Below are positions 32,477-46,560 of a stretch of 64,000 bases of DNA, in pieces (within the stretch, counting starts at the first letter, position 1; every line of letters begins with the position of its first letter). Source of the stretch: Cyathus striatus (Eukaryota > Basidiomycota > Agaricomycetes > Agaricales > Nidulariaceae); assembly GCA_025738555.1 (NCBI GenBank), contig JAOVFP010000010.1, forward strand, positions 558,001 through 622,000, given 5' to 3'. The translations under genes and the position numbers were made by a program. The notes beneath the pieces were generated by a model. The model did not search any database and was not told where the DNA came from. It was given only the letters and a program-made list of their open reading frames with translations.

Positions 32477-35400
32477 TATGGTGGCGCAAATGCACTTTTA
32501 TTCAGTAGCACCTAACTCTTTTTGATGTCAGCACAACTTTTTTTCATTTGCACTACCTTTTCATTCATGTGAGCACCCAACTTTTTATTCCACACAACTT
32601 CTGAGTTCATAATGCATCTACTGTGGTAATCGAATCAATTTGTCACCCCTCTGAGTGCATGACATGCTGAACCATCAAATCAGTTTGTCACTTTGGTAGA
32701 TCCTGCATGATGCACCAAAATTTTTTGTCACTCTCACTACTTGAACTGGCAAAAGAAAAATTTTTTAGGTCAATTTAAGCCCAAATAGCAAGTTTGACCA
32801 CTGCAAGAAAAAAATTTGAACCTGAAACTTTGTGTGACCACTTGAAACCTTTGTCATTTTTGAACGTGACATGTAACAGATGAATTGATTCAATTATCAC
32901 AGTATTTCTCACAACCACAACCAGTTATAACAAGCTCATCATGATTATTAGCTCTCAGTAAATGATGTATAATATGTATTATATGCTAAAATAAGAGTAC
33001 AAATATAATATCTATTTAAAGTAATAATACCTTGCTAAAGTAAACATTCATGTGCAAATGCAAACATTTCATTCCTTGCAACTTGGTGGCCCAATGAAAG
33101 ATTTAGACCAAGCACAGTCAAAAACTGCTTGCCAAAGATTTGGAAGAAGGGAGGTCTGAAGTCTGTGGTTCCATGAGTGTGGGATTAAAAAATTGACTAA
33201 AAGAAGAATCCCAAAAACATGCATCTCTAGAAAGCACTGTGAACAAACAAGGATCAAAAAACTGCAACAGAACTAAATGTGAGCAAAGAGATGTAATATG
33301 ATAAACAAAGAGTGAAACCCATACCATGGATTATGGTGGCTGTTGCAATGGTCTTCCTTATGTCGATGATACTTCCTACATATACACAAGTGCCACATAA
33401 GCCACAGCATTGAATGTCCACAGCAATCCAGGCCAGTGGACATGTGGAAAGATGCAGAATGGACATACTGGCATTATGCAAGGCACACAATGTCTAGCAT
33501 GATAATGGCTCATAACAGCCATACAAAATGGGACAAACCTAGTCTGCAATAGAGATAAGGAGACTAGAGCTTTAGTGATAATAAGATGAGGCTTGTCAAG
33601 CAATGAACTTACATGATCCAGCTTATGAGTTACTCCTGTTGCCTTCCACAGAAGGCTGCACATGGTGGACATTGTGAGAGAGAGTGGATTTGGGAATGCA
33701 AGGAATCATGAAGATGGGCAGAGGAAGAAACATGGATTGAGGGTCCCCAGTGGTATGAAATGTTGCAGGAAGTTGCCATATACATGCTGTAGTCTGAGAC
33801 TTCAAATTGTTGCTAGTTTTCCAGCAGTATCACTGGTGAATCATGAGCTTGAGCATAAAGTGCTGTATGACACCTTATAAAACCTACATAAGTGGTGGAT
33901 ACAGTATGAGAAGTTACTTACCTATTCATTTCAAATAGCCTCAGCAAGGCAGCAGCACAAGTAAGTACAGGGGGAAAGACAGAGACAAAGCAACATCAAG
34001 CTGTTCACAGTTTGTTCAACAGTGTGCTACATGTGCTGCTTATGTCACACATATCATGGGAGATAAACAGTAGTTGCACATAGTGTTGTCATGTAGAGTG
34101 ATCTACTGTGAACTGAAATCAGTTCAGTCTGCTTTTGCTGACAGATCATAATTTGTTTGCAGAGTGAACTGGAAGCAATTTGAGATTGCAAATCCATGAA
34201 CTGAGGAATGATCTGGCTGATTATTCATGTGATATGTGTTGTGTTGCAACTACTGCACCAACTTTGTATCAATTTTGAAGCTTGCCATGTATAATTGTCT
34301 CTGATGCAATGTATTTAATGACTAGAAGCTTTACATAACCCAATATAAAAATATAATGCATTTAAATTCCTCTGAGCTATGACAGAAAGGTGGAACTAGT
34401 AAGCTGAACAGGTGAGTGAGCTCCATGTGGGTTCACTATACTGGCAGACTCTATCAAAAATTGCTATATATATGGTCCAGTGACAGCCTATGCTTCACAA
34501 GAAATAATAGGGATTAATAGTCAAGAGTGCATAATTCCAGTACTTGAGTTACTGTAAGTACACTCTAATTTGTCTAATAGTACTATATGTGTCTAGCCCT
34601 TGAGTCAAAAATGAAAGTCAGTCTAGAGTCTAAGGCATTTACTCAGGTCACAATTTGATTGGCTACCACTCTAACAACAACCTACCACCAACATCATGAA
34701 CTAGATCATCACTCCAATCACTTTAAATTGTTGTTGACAATTTGATGTGAGCTGTCTACAAAATGTCACATCAGTTCACATCAATTCACTCCATGGCAAC
34801 ACTAGTTGCACATGAGCAATTGTTAATGCATTGATGATGTGGATGTTACATGTTATTTGGTACTGCTTGGCAAGAGTCTCTGTGCAACCAGTGTCTGGAC
34901 TTTGCCTTACTCACCACCAAACCTGTTGTTTCTGCTCACTGCTCAGTTGTCTGTGTACTCCAACTCCATTCTTGTTATCATTCAATGCATTGTGCAACTT
35001 TCTCAGACTCTTCAATCTTGGACTTGCTACTGTTTTTAGCCTCAATCTGTGCATGTTAGATACCACTACTAATGAAAAGAAGACTGCTTTTGAGAAGAGG
35101 TTATAGGGGAAGTTTAATATAAAGGTCTAATATGTATGTTCTGTTGAGTCACACAATGAGTTCTAAGTAATTCTTAAATACTTAGAATATAAAATCCTAA
35201 ATATAATAATAATAAACTCAAATCCCGAGGTGTAAGTTCAGTAAGTTTGAGGGGCACAATGATTTCTATTCCAAATTTAGAACAAGTTAAAATTAGATCA
35301 ATTGAACTTGTGCTTATTCTTATTCACATGTCAAGGTATTCAAAGTCAAGATATTTCAATTCAGATTCAATTCAGCACTATCAATTCAGTATGTAAAATC

Positions 35401-37385
35401 TCTGTGTCAAATGTCTCGTAACAATTCTGATTCTAGTCTATATCTCATCTGAACCACCCTATCCATGGGAGGGAAGAATGCCTGGCAGTTCCTGCCTTAT
35501 TTCTTCCCTTTTCCCCTACTATATACAATTTCTAGCTACTCTACTTACAAATTGCATAGTAATAAAATATGATTTTTCTTCCTGGTATTTCCCCAGTCTG
35601 TGTATAAGCAAACACTACATCAGTGCCCAGATGGTGGTCAGCCAATCATGCACATAGCCCAATGCACTCCCATCCTGCAACACATGCTTGTTTGAGCAGC
35701 TCATCAGTTACCTTCCTAATTGGGTAATCAGCTGATGCGGCAGCACCAGCTGCTTGTATCAATTTCATTTACTTCGGCTTAACAGGTCAGTTCCCTGCTT
35801 CCATATGAACTCCTGACTGTTGGGGTACTCATTTTTGTTCTGTTCTTTCTTCCTTTCCCCACTTCTCATGCTCTCCCTCTCTGTCTTGCAGTCTCATTGT
35901 TCCATTGTCTTGTCATTGTCATCATTACTCAAGCTTGTGGGTCTCATGTTTTGTGTCTCAGAGTCTGGATGGCTTATGGTCTTGGTAAGTTGGTTTTGTC
36001 TTTAGCCATACTGTGTATCTCATACTGACTTTGTCATGGTCATATTGTCTGTTCTGGGTTTCTGTTACTCGTGCTTAGAATGTAACATTGTTTTAAAAGG
36101 TAAAGTGTTTTTTATGTATTGTATTGGTTTAAGAGCTTTAAAACCAGTACTGAGGTGATAGTTTATATGTTTTTAATAGGTTGTTTTATATCTCTTGTTT
36201 AATTATGGGAGGCAGCATGGGAACTCAGCCCCTCCCTGCTGTTTCCTTACTTGATGCACTCAGTAGTGGCATCTTGAAACCGAGATATAAGGAATTTTTA
36301 AAATAGGGTACATTGTTATTCATTTACATGTGTATCAGTTCTTTGTTTCTTCTGGTTTTTAATAAAAATATGAGGCTGATAAGTGTGTTACAAGGTTGTA
36401 TACATATTTTCAAAGGTGTGTGAGGGGAGTTAGGAGTTCCCATGTGGTTTTTAGGAGGGCAAGGGGGTGGAAAAGTGGACATAATGGGAGGTTTATAAAG
36501 CTGTTGGTTCATATCTTTTCTATTCTGGGTCAACAGTGTTGATAATGGTTGTATTGCTTTCACTTATAGTGCCAATGAAGTACCATTGCTCAGATGACAA
36601 GCAAGTTGTGAGTAGAATCATTGATATATGAATAGATTTCTATGCAGATGAATTTGGGTTTTGATGAATAGTAAGCTTTCCTTGTTTTATCTCTTCACCA
36701 TGCATTCTTATTTCATTACAGTACAGTCTCAGATGCCTGAATGCTCTTCAAACATGTGATCAACTCATTCTCTGCTGACAAGGGCCTATCACAGGCATGT
36801 CTGACATGAGCCACTATGGTGAATGACAGGTAAGATATCATGACCAATAGTATGAGTCATCTGGCTCCATCAGTGCTGTGGGGTATGGCAGGTTGACATT
36901 ATCATACTCTAGATTGTGAGGCAATTATTCTGTACTCTTTATAGGCTGCTTCTCATTATGGCTTGCAGATGCTCTGTGTTGGGTTGTTGATAGCTGGTCA
37001 CTAATCCTTCATTTCACTATGTTGTGTGGAATGAAATGTTCACAAGGTATTCTTATTTTGAATAACTATTCTATTTGTACTCTTAGTTTAATACATAATA
37101 CATAATATATGTTGTTCACTGAAAGCCAATGATAGTGATGAGCTTGTGATAACTGGTTGTGGTTGTGAGAAATAGTTGCATTATGAACTCAGAAGTTGTG
37201 CAGATTAAAAAAGTTGGGTGCTTGCATGAATGAAAAGGTGGTGCAAATGAAAAAGAAGTTGTGCAAGTCTAAAAAGTTTGGGGGGATTGACAAAAAGTTT
37301 TGGGGAGTATTGTAGTCCTGAAAAGTTGCACTGACATCAAAAAGAGTTGGGTGCTACTGAATAAAAGTGCATTTGGGCCACCATA
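32477..37385. mobile_element. 4.9-kb TIR element splitting a family X exon
   Basis: Long inverted ends begin TATGGTGGCGCAAATGCACT on the left and TATGGTGGCCCAAATGCACT on the right, and extend for about 60 bp or more (cagtagcacc.aactctttttgatgtcag). The target ATTCTAC is duplicated (32470-32476, 37386-37392). Uninterrupted versions of the target exist at 27310-27335 and 55220-55240. Inside, no open frame shows a known transposase; minus frames at 33069-33805 and plus frames near 34831-35106 are unassigned. CpG is very rare. Confidence 0.8.
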
Positions 37386-37729
37386 ATTCTACCATCTATG
37401 TACTGAATCTTTTTGGCTGACAATATCTGCAGTTCCTTGATCTTGAAATCCTTTGGGCTGCAGAAAAAGCCTTAAATAGCCCAGTAAGTCTCAGAGGTAG
37501 TCAATAGTGTATGAATGAAGACTTACTACTGTGCTTCCTGAGTATTTTGAGAAGAGTGCTGTGTAAGCTCATGAGATGAGAAGTGAGAAGGGTTATATAT
37601 GAATTATGGTGAGTTGATGGATTTCTTGATCATTGCAGTAGGTGTAATTCCTGTCAGAAGGAGAAATGAAAGAGGAAATGACATGCTACAGATGCTCCAA
37701 TGCTTCCCATGCTACCAGTTTGGGCCTGT

Positions 37730-38712
37730 CAAAACTCATACAAGAATGCTCTGAGAATATGTTCTATAATAGGAATAAAGTTGAACAATAACATGATGAA
37801 AAAGGACTCTGGTTGGGAAGTCCCCTCTAATGCCCTAGCAATGGATGGAACAAGTATATAGTACCAACACAATGAAACCAAACTCACTGCCAATAGCCTT
37901 CTGTAATGGTAAATCATCCAATATGGTTGCAGCCACCAAAAATAATGTATCTGTGTCCACCTAGAGCACCCCAAACACCTCAGTGGTCACAACAAAGATG
38001 GCCACTACAAGCCACAATCTGTTGTTATTAGAGCAAAATTTAGGTGGTGTTAGATGCTTACCTTTCTGCCAGTAAATCCTTTCATCCATCCCTATAAACA
38101 CTACCTTCACTCTCAAATATCATATGCATCAGTGCAAAAGGACAGGTACCATTCTACACCCATGGGACATGCATGTCTCCAGCTCCAACCACACACTCTG
38201 CCTCCAAATTGCATAACCCCAAAAACCATCCAAACATCACCACAAAAGAAAGCAAACACACACAGCTGATAGTCTTATATGAATCATCCAACACAGTTGC
38301 AGCAATGCAATGCAACACATCAGCATTAGACATGAGAGTTTTAAACACTTCAATAGCTGACATGAGGCTGGTGAGCATATCTGCATGAGGAACATAAGCA
38401 ATGAGTATGATGTGGAATGAAATAAAAGGGGAAGGTAAGAGGGGAAGGAAGCAGAGAGAGAGAACAGAGGAAGAGGAGGATGAGGAGGAGAGTGGGCAGA
38501 GAACAAGAATGAAGGGATGGGGGTAATAAGTGTGTAACATAAGGAATGATGAGGGATAATGAATAGAAAGGGAATGAATAAGGGTGGGTGGGTGGGTAGA
38601 AGGTGAATAGAGAGACAGGTGTAGATGGTATGAGGTGGGGACTTGGGAATGGGTTTAAGGTGGGAAGTGTACATGTGAAGTGTGAATGGAAGGACAAAGT
38701 TGTGAAGGTTAA
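37730..38712 (-). pseudogene. MTAP copy F, CpG-depleted relic with doubled exon 5
   Basis: Two exon 5 relics (about 38045-37890 and 38390-38265) lie before the GA-rich intron (38400-38705). Exon 4 and everything upstream are missing, cut off where the pogo element begins. The layout is the same as copy G at 57.5-58.7 kb, so both come from one duplicated template. Almost every CpG of copy G is TG or CA here. Confidence 0.7.
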
Positions 38713-39095
38713 GTAAAAATTAAAATATCTAGAAGATATTTGGAATTTTTAATTCCCTTACTGCTGCTGATCTAGATCCTGGTCACTCTAGCATAAAATA
38801 TGAATTTCTCATTCCTATGCTTATGTATTGAGAATAAAATGTGTGTGCCATGTTGTGTATCTACTTTAGATTCTACTACAATTTGAACCACATTTTTTAG
38901 GCCTCTCCTTAATGTGCTATAAATATTTTCATTCTGAGACCTCCTGGCTATTTGTGTAACCAGAACCTGGTCAATGCATGGGACCCTGACAGGGTCTCAG
39001 AAGCTATAGTTGGAAGTCACTGATGTCAATTATTGATGACATTCCTTCCCTCTCCTTACTTTTCCCCCCACTCTAAATGACAGACATGCATTCTC

Positions 39096-40345
39096 CTATG
39101 CTACTAATACAAATACCAAGCTAATTCTTATGATTTCATGTGCTCCTGCGAGTTGGAAGGTTATTTTCAGGTTCTGTAATGGTAGTTTGATGACCAGTGG
39201 GATGAGGCTTGGGTTTGGGGTTGGTGGGTACACTTTTTCATCATCACACTCTGATTTTTCTCTATGCCCAGCTCTTGTATTGTTTCTTGTAGCTGTGCTC
39301 TTGCTTGGGGTAGTTAGTAATGCTACTGCTGGGTTGAGACTAACAGGTACATCATCTTCACTATTGCTGTCGGCACTGTCTAATGTCAAGAAATCATTAG
39401 ACTTTGTTCTCTTGCATGTTGTCCTGTGCTTTTGTGGACTTGATACTGCAGTAGCAGCAATACACTCAACTGTTGCTTCTGCTTTTTCTGAGCAGCAGCA
39501 TCCACCTTTTTCTAAGCTGCCACAGCTTGTCATTCTGCTGCCACTTTCAGCTTTTCCTTCTGAGCCTGAGCTGTATTTATTGCAGCTTGCTTCCTAAGTG
39601 CTGTGCATTCATCTGCAAGTTGTTTTCACTCTGCTGTCACAAGCTGCAGCTTTTCTTGGCATTCCTGTTCCTTCCATTCATGCTCCTCTTGTTGAGCCTG
39701 TGCTGCAAGTCATTTATAGTGGTCATTGATTTGCTTTCACAGGAACTTCAGCTTTGGCCCCAGGTCCTTCAGCACATTCTTCATTTCAAGCTCTCATTCA
39801 TATTGTGCAAGTGCATTGAGACATTCATCTCCTGTTATGTGTCATGGATGGGAGCTTGTTTGCTTCTTCACTGTTTTATCTCTATGGAAGGCCCTGTTTC
39901 AGAGACATGCATTCTCCTTATCCATTAGCCACATCTGTGCATGGTTCCTCTCCAGATGAAGTTCAGCCAGCATGCACTGCTCTTGCACTTCCTCCAGCTG
40001 TTTCCACAGTGCCTCCCATGTCACATTGTGTGGGAGTGGAGGTGGCATGTAGATTGTATACATTCTATGCTGTATCATAGCTTCTGTAGATACACTAATT
40101 TCATTCAGTGTAGAACCACCATATAATGATGAGTAAGATGAAGGAGTGGATGATGTGTTAGCAGTTATGATTTCAGGTGGTACTTTCTGGTGTAATACTG
40201 CCTCAGAAGGAGGGCTAGGGGTATTTGGGATTAGCATAGGGGGTAATGTTGTTGGTAGTGGTTGTGCAGTCATGGTTGTAGTATTAAGTGTTGGAGCAAA
40301 TAACTTTGGATCCAGAGCATTCTGATTCAGAAGCTATATTTCAGT
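39096..40345 (-). pseudogene. Pogo transposase, C-terminal part
   Basis: Minus translation gives KTEI-stop-LLNQNALDPKLFAPTL at the hAT junction, then a Pro-rich stretch (TLPPMLIPNTPSPPSEAVL), a Gln/Glu-rich probable coiled coil (WEALWKQLEEVQEQCMLAEL) and a charged tail. This suits the region after the DDE domain of fungal pogo proteins, where GIWPxNPxxxDPxLFAP is usual. A stop stands at the expected Trp. Several frame changes occur before the end near 39096. Confidence 0.6.
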
Positions 40346-40399
40346 CTAGGGCTGGTCACAGATAGCTGGTATCCAAATATCTGCAGATATTATCTGTTT

Positions 40400-42900
40400 T
40401 CAGTCCCTTCAGATCAGATATGAATAATTTCCCACAGATATTCAGATAATCTGGCCTATCTGTCTATTTTTGAAAATTTATTGAAGCTCCAACTTAAATT
40501 CATTCAGGATTGCCTCAATAATGCCTGTGCTGTCAAAATAGAGTAGTCCCTTCCCCTTCTAGCCCCCTCTCCCACTGTAAATAGTTGAATATCATTCATC
40601 CCATCACTTATATTGTTAAATAAATTCATTTTATTCTTCTATAATGCCACCAAGAGGGCCTAGGCATGAAACATGAGGCGGAGGTGCCTCAAGAGGATCC
40701 AAAGCATCTACTCCAGCAGCCAGCAATCACAGTACACCATTACCAAGCAGGCCTACCACTCCTGAGAGGTCTCAAAATCCATCTCCTACATGACTTCCAT
40801 AACCACACATGCCAGATGCATCAGACAGTGAAACTGGATATATTCCACCATCCTATCCAGTGATGCTGTCTCCTGTACAGTTGGTGACAGTCAAACTCAG
40901 CAAATTTTGTACAGCTTCAATGAAATTTTTTTGCAGAAAAATAACTTCATATTCGAAATCAGAGACCTTTAAAACGTACAAATAACTACTTTAGAACTTT
41001 TTTTATGGCTATGAAAAGTGGCCAAATTTTTTGGACAAAATAATAAATTGTTTGTACCCTTATCACACTGTGGGAGCATTGACATTAGTCCAGTGAAATA
41101 AAGGAATAATTTCTTGTTCTCCTGGAGCAAGAACTGGTTCTATGTGCACCAACTTGGGTCCATCATAATGAACCATGCATGCTTTGAATTTCTTCATCAA
41201 AGGTAAAAATATTCTCTTGATAATAAACCACATCAGCTTGCTCATGACCATCCATATAAACTCCCTTTTTAACTATAGGACCTTTTACATATTCTTTAGG
41301 GTGCTCTGTATATTATTTAAATGACAATTGTTTGTTAGATATAATGCCCTCATACCCTTTTTAGGAATATCCTTCTTTCTTAATTCAGGAGGCACCTATT
41401 TGTCGTCACCATTGTCCAGCTCATGTGCCATATCCACCAGATTACCCACAAGATCAATGTCCTCCCACAAGTCCTCTTCCAACTCAGTATCATCATCAGA
41501 CTCTACAAGATTCTCCTCCCTCTCCCAGTCTACCCTAGTGCTATCCAACTGAATTGGGATGTTGATGAGTGGAATGTCTGCATCATTGGAAATATCTGAT
41601 GGTACCAGTGATGCCTGAGATGAATTTTGCAAGCCAGTTAAGTTGGTTTTCTGTTTTTTGGGTGGGTGACCTTGTTGTTTACTCATAGCAATAGACTATT
41701 GTTGAGTAGAAGGTGGTGTACTGTATTGCAACAGTGATAGCCTTACCTAAATAACATATCCACTTCTCAGAGCTCTTGATAGCATATTTAACTCTGGAGT
41801 GATAACAGTTTTATCCTCTGATTGCTCACACATGATATCATGTGACAATGGTAAATCAGTACCAACTTCACACCTATGCAAATTTCATCGAATTTTTGCT
41901 CAACAACCACTCACATTGGAGATACAAAATTTTTAGAACAGGATCTATACGATTAAATAATGCTAATGACACTTTATTTGAGATTTAAATGAATTTATTA
42001 TAGGGTGGCCAAATTTTTGGGTAGGAAAAAAATCTATTTCTATTTTTACAAGGAATGGCTCATACGATTCACTTGAAATTGGTACCAATCGAAAGCTATT
42101 TAAAGCCTCTTTCAATCCCGAAGAAGTCCGAGGCAAAAAAAAATTGTTGATTTTTTTTGCTGAGTTTGACTGTCGCCAACTGTAAAACAGAAACAACATG
42201 CTGCTAGTGCATCCATAAAAGATATGTTGGATATAGAGGTGTGAGATATGGATGATGAGGAGATAATAGGTGCACTTTAACATATTATATATATATATGT
42301 TGTAGAACTTAATATAAATGCAGAAGCAACATTTTCAAAACTGACATTGCCAGCATACTGGATCATTTTGAGTGTGACTGAAATTTGGACTTCATTGTTT
42401 GGTTCAAGGCCTCATTTAGTGCATGACAATGATAAAATTTGTTTGTACTCACAATGGCTGCAAGGTGGAAATATGAGACTTGTGAGAGCTGTTCTGCTTA
42501 CTATAATTGTAAAGCAAAGATATATCATATGCCATTTTATTTTGCAATGTTTTTTTACAAGCAATGGTTTGATGTAAACATAGCTGATGCACTTCAATAC
42601 TCATAAATTAGGCATGGGATGAAGAAAAAATTCGAAAACACTATGTATTCTACTACAGCTTGGGAGGAGTACTGAATCATACTGTACATTATTGTATCTA
42701 CATTTACTGCATAAATGGACAGTTATTTTGTGGAATTTCATCTCTATTTTAGTTTCCCTGAACCTTTGTTTGATGCTCATGTAGACATATGACAATGTTC
42801 AAAATTGTTCTTTTTGGAGGCCCTGCATGATGCATGACCAAATGATTGGTCAAAATGATTCAGTATAAACACTACAATATATCACTGGAGCATGTCATTG
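40400..42900. other. 5' half of the hAT element, no gene recognised
   Basis: Frames such as 41396-41686 (minus, acidic, EREENLVESDDDTELEEDLW) and 41963-42283 are open, but I cannot assign them. The acidic frame may be a nuclear-protein fragment. Runs of A/T follow. Confidence 0.3.
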
Positions 42901-42910
42901 AAAATGGACA

Positions 42911-45473
42911 GTGAACAAGGATAGTATTCTCTTTGACCGTAAAGTTGATCCCATCAATCATACACAAAAAAAATGTGGACATATGAATACTGCTGTTGGC
43001 ACTGGAAATTTAAGTTCCAGTATGAAGGAATGTGATAAACAAATTAAGGAAGTGTCTGCTAAATCATCTGGGCCAACAATTCCCTACTCTCCAATGAATC
43101 ACCAAATACTTCTAGCACTTCAGTGTGCTGATAGCATGCAACCATTTAATATGGTAAACGACAAGTTCTTTCAAATGCAAGTAGAAATGCTACACCCTGG
43201 AACACAGCTTCCATCTCATATTACCATTCAGTGAGACACTATTAGTCTTTTTCAACTGCTGTCATTACATGTTCAGGAATATTTCCAGGTGTGTATTTAT
43301 TTTAATGTGCACTTCTTTCTATGTCAACTTACTTTATATATTATATTAGAAACTCAATTCTTCATTTCATGTTGTTCTTGATGGGTGGACTGCTCCAATT
43401 ACTGCTTCATTCCTTAGACTTGTTATTGTTTGGTATGAAAATGGAGATATTCATTGGGCAATACTTGATTTTATTTGGTAAATTTGTGTTCTTTGAGTTT
43501 TGAAATTAATTTTAGCAGTTAAAATTTAGATTAAAGGAAAAACATACTGGAAAATACCTGGCAAAGAAACTTGCTGCATGTTTGAAACAATATGGCATTG
43601 CTCATCTTGTAAGTTTAATTTTATAGTTACTATTATTAATCTAGTATTTTGTAAGCTTCTTTCTGTTGGTATGGACAATGCCAGCAACTGCAATAAACTT
43701 GCAGAGATTTTACCAAGATTTATTCCCACATTCCATGGCCCATCAGTAAGAGTTTGGTGCACTGCACATATTCTAAATCTTGTTGCCAAAGTAAATACTT
43801 TATTTATATTTGGCTTTTACTAATTTATATTTTAGGCTTTCATGTCCTTCTTTTTTGCGAAGTGCTCACCAAATAAGAAAACTAATGTATCAAATGATAT
43901 ATTGGTTGTTGAGCATGAAGACATTGACACTAACAAAGTTCTGGATCATGAACTCAAGATTGATGATACATCAATGAAAGACAATGATGGACATGGTATT
44001 TATAACTATGTAGTTGTTACCTCACTACATGATAAAGCAATTCATTTCATGTGAGGAGAGAATGTTATTGTTCCAGAGAGAGAGAGAAAGGAAGCTTTGC
44101 TTGTAATGCCAAAGGTGAGTGGAATAATTAAATTTGAATATATATATTTATTAATTTCGAGGTTTTGGGACTTGCACATCATATCAATGATTCTCCTACA
44201 TTATGTGAAGAGTTTGATAAGTTGGTTGGAGCAAATCATAATCTTGATGAATCAAAGCACACCCTTGATTGATGTGTAGCAACCTGCTGGAACTCTGACT
44301 TTCAATGCTTAGTCTCTTACATGTATTTCTGGAAAGAAGTGGAGCAGATTACTGCAGCAACTGACAATGATCTCACTGAGTATCAGCTTACACCACCTAC
44401 TCAGTGGGGTATTGTTAAAGATTTGATTGATGCACTTGAAGTATACCTTTTTTTCTTTTATATACTTAATACTTACTTTTTTTTATTTAGATTTTTAAGG
44501 AAGCAACTGATCTTTTTTCTCAGAAAGAAGTTCCATTAATAATGAATGTTTTACCTATTTTCTTCAATATTCAATATTCCCTTACAGGTCTATTGGAAGA
44601 TAAGAAAAATAATATCCAACCACTTCTTAAGGTGGCTGCCAAAGCAGCATTATTAATAATTGATAAGTACACTCTTTTAACAACAGAGTCAGAGGTGTAC
44701 TATATTGCTATAGGTGAGTGGTTTTCATAGTGTCCAATTTCAATTCTTTTTCTGATTAAACATTAGTCATATGTCCAGATAGAAAATTGGACTGGTTTAA
44801 AGATTGTGAATACAGTGAGGAGTGAATCACTGAGATTAAAGAGCTAGTTATCAAGTGATGGAATGAATCTTATCATAAGGAAGAAGATGAACTATATGAG
44901 GCAGAGCCAGAGGTTTGATTTAAATTTTATTTGAATCAAATAATACTTATATGTCTACTGCAGAAACCCACTGGTTGATTTGTTCACAAGGCTGGTGTTA
45001 GCAAAAAGCCTAAAAATTTGGATACAATTCATTCATATTTGCATGAATCACTAGTAGATGAAGGTACCATTTTTGAACATTTACTACCACAAGTCACCCA
45101 TTGGTACCCCAGATGGCTTTAGACTACTGCAGTGCACCAGGTATGTGATTGCTATATTATCTGTATCTAAAATTTAACATGTTACATGGCTTCTACTGTT
45201 GATGCAGAGTGAACATTTTCTACTGGTCATTGACAAATTAATTTCATGCAACACAACATGACATGCAACACATTCAGGGCAAAGATGGCACTTGGATCAT
45301 GGTCAAATAGCCCCTTGTTTCCTGGCTTTCAACATATTTCATCACTTTTTGAGCCAAAAGGTGATGACAACCCAGCTGCAACTCAACCTAAGGTTTTTAG
45401 TCCTGATGTAAGCTCTAGTGGGGAGGAATTTGACTGGGGAAATACTGATGAATCCAGCAATGAGAGTGATTGA
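42911..45473 (+). pseudogene. hAT transposase, multi-exon, with stops
   Basis: Exons on the plus strand give, in order, an N-terminal segment (42911-43232), VVLDGWTAPITAS (about 43370), a Lys-rich segment (43530-43610), SVGMDNASNCNKLAEILPRF (43660), RVWCTAHILNLVAK (43755) and PTQWGIVKDLIDALE (44400). Then come KVAAKAALLIIDKYTL (44625) and a C-terminal dimerisation region, VDAE-stop-TF and MTCNTFRAKMALGSWSNSPL (45200-45300). The LDGWT, DN and VWCxAHxLNL motifs are typical of RNase H-fold hAT transposases. Several stops (for example VDAE-TGA, FM-TGA) replace likely Arg codons, so it is inactive. Confidence 0.75.
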
Positions 45474-45956
45474 TATATAAAATCACAACTTGTATTGTCA
45501 CTTTAGCCATCCTCATCAGAATTTTTTGTACTTTTAATATGTAGCTATGATCCCCTTTGTTTTATGATTTTAAACACCCAGAAATCACAAAAATCAATGA
45601 AGAATTGCATGAGATACATTAGAGTTAAGTTGAATTTTCTATAAAACAAGCCTTATATTGCACATTTAGCTATATTTTAAATTTATGAGCCATTATTTTC
45701 ATATTTATAGTATGCAGTTGTGAACCCCTGATTTTTACGATTTCAACAACCCAAAAATCATAAAAATCGATGAGGAACTGCAAGAGATACATTTGAAATA
45801 CTATAATACTGACAGCTTGGTACCCAGTAAATATAAGTTAGCACAGATGAGAGCCGAAATTTGCAGATCCATCTGATCTGTATCTGAATTTAATTTTATC
45901 TGACAGATATTATCTGGATCCATCCAGATCTATCCATGACCAGCCCTATATCAGTC

Positions 45957-46560
45957 TTTGTGAAAGCAGACTGAATGGTTGATGGTTTGAATGTGGCATC
46001 CTGAACAGCAGAATAGTGAATAAGAAAATTGGATTTTGATATGCAGATGTATTCCCTTGCCACATTTACAATGCAAGCTTTCCAAAGGCTTGCTAGGGGT
46101 CCAAATACCCCAACATCACAAGGCTGTAGGGCATGAGTGGTATGTAAAGGAAGGCATACCACAATAATGTGTTGACTGGCAGCAAATTTGCAAAATTGAT
46201 AGGTGCAGTGAGAGTTATGGCCATCCAAGATCAATAGGCAATACCCATTGGATTTGTTGCAAGCTTGTGACTGTGGATGGAAATCATTTTCCATCCATTT
46301 GCTTCCTAACTCTTGATCTGTCCAGCTATTAGGTGAATAAGAAATACTTGATTAATTATTAGATGTTGTAAAATAATAATGAGAAAATTTCTGTACATAC
46401 CTTGTATTACAAGGGTTGTTCTGTCTCCACTCCAAATCCCTTTGCTTCCCCTGATATATAATAGAAGGTGGTAGAGAACTGCCATCAGCACAAACAGTTT
46501 CAATAATTGTAACCATATCATGATTCCCATCCTCAACCTGATGAACTGTTTTCTGATTGC
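45957..46560 (-). pseudogene. Pogo transposase, central DDE part
   Basis: Minus strand: TVHQVEDGNHDMVTIIETVC, then ADGSSLPPSIIYQG to 46401; an intron of 75 nt (46326-46400, GTATGT...TAG); then WTDQELGSKWMENDF, LLILDGHNSH (second catalytic Asp), ICLP-like VVCLPLHTTHALQPCDVGVF and ATFKPSTIQSAFTKT. This is the DDE_1 domain of pogo/jerky-type transposases. It is cut by the hAT element at its C-terminal side and by another insertion at its N-terminal side. Confidence 0.8.

Larger units (their letters stand above)
30050..37600 (-). pseudogene. Family X copy 7, split in three by insertions
   Basis: The minus-strand order is exon 2/exon 3 start (about 37600-37393, AKRFNT-like relics, ccatctatgtactgaatctttttggctgaca), exon 3 end, last exon and 3' block start (32470-32255), and the 3' hairpin block (30139-30050). 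The first gap is the TIR element at 32477-37385. The second, about 30140-32254, contains the hAT-like element at 30166-31531 plus sequence I cannot assign. CpGs of the other copies are largely TG or CA here. Confidence 0.6.
40346..45948 (+). mobile_element. 5.6-kb hAT transposon inserted in the pogo transposase
   Basis: The ends TAGGGCTGGTCA (40346) and TGACCAGCCCTA (to 45948) are inverted. The 8-bp target is TTTCAGTC on the left and TATCAGTC on the right, one mismatch. Removing the element rejoins the pogo frame (FTKT|EI). A transposase of the hAT superfamily lies in the middle (42911-45473). Confidence 0.85.
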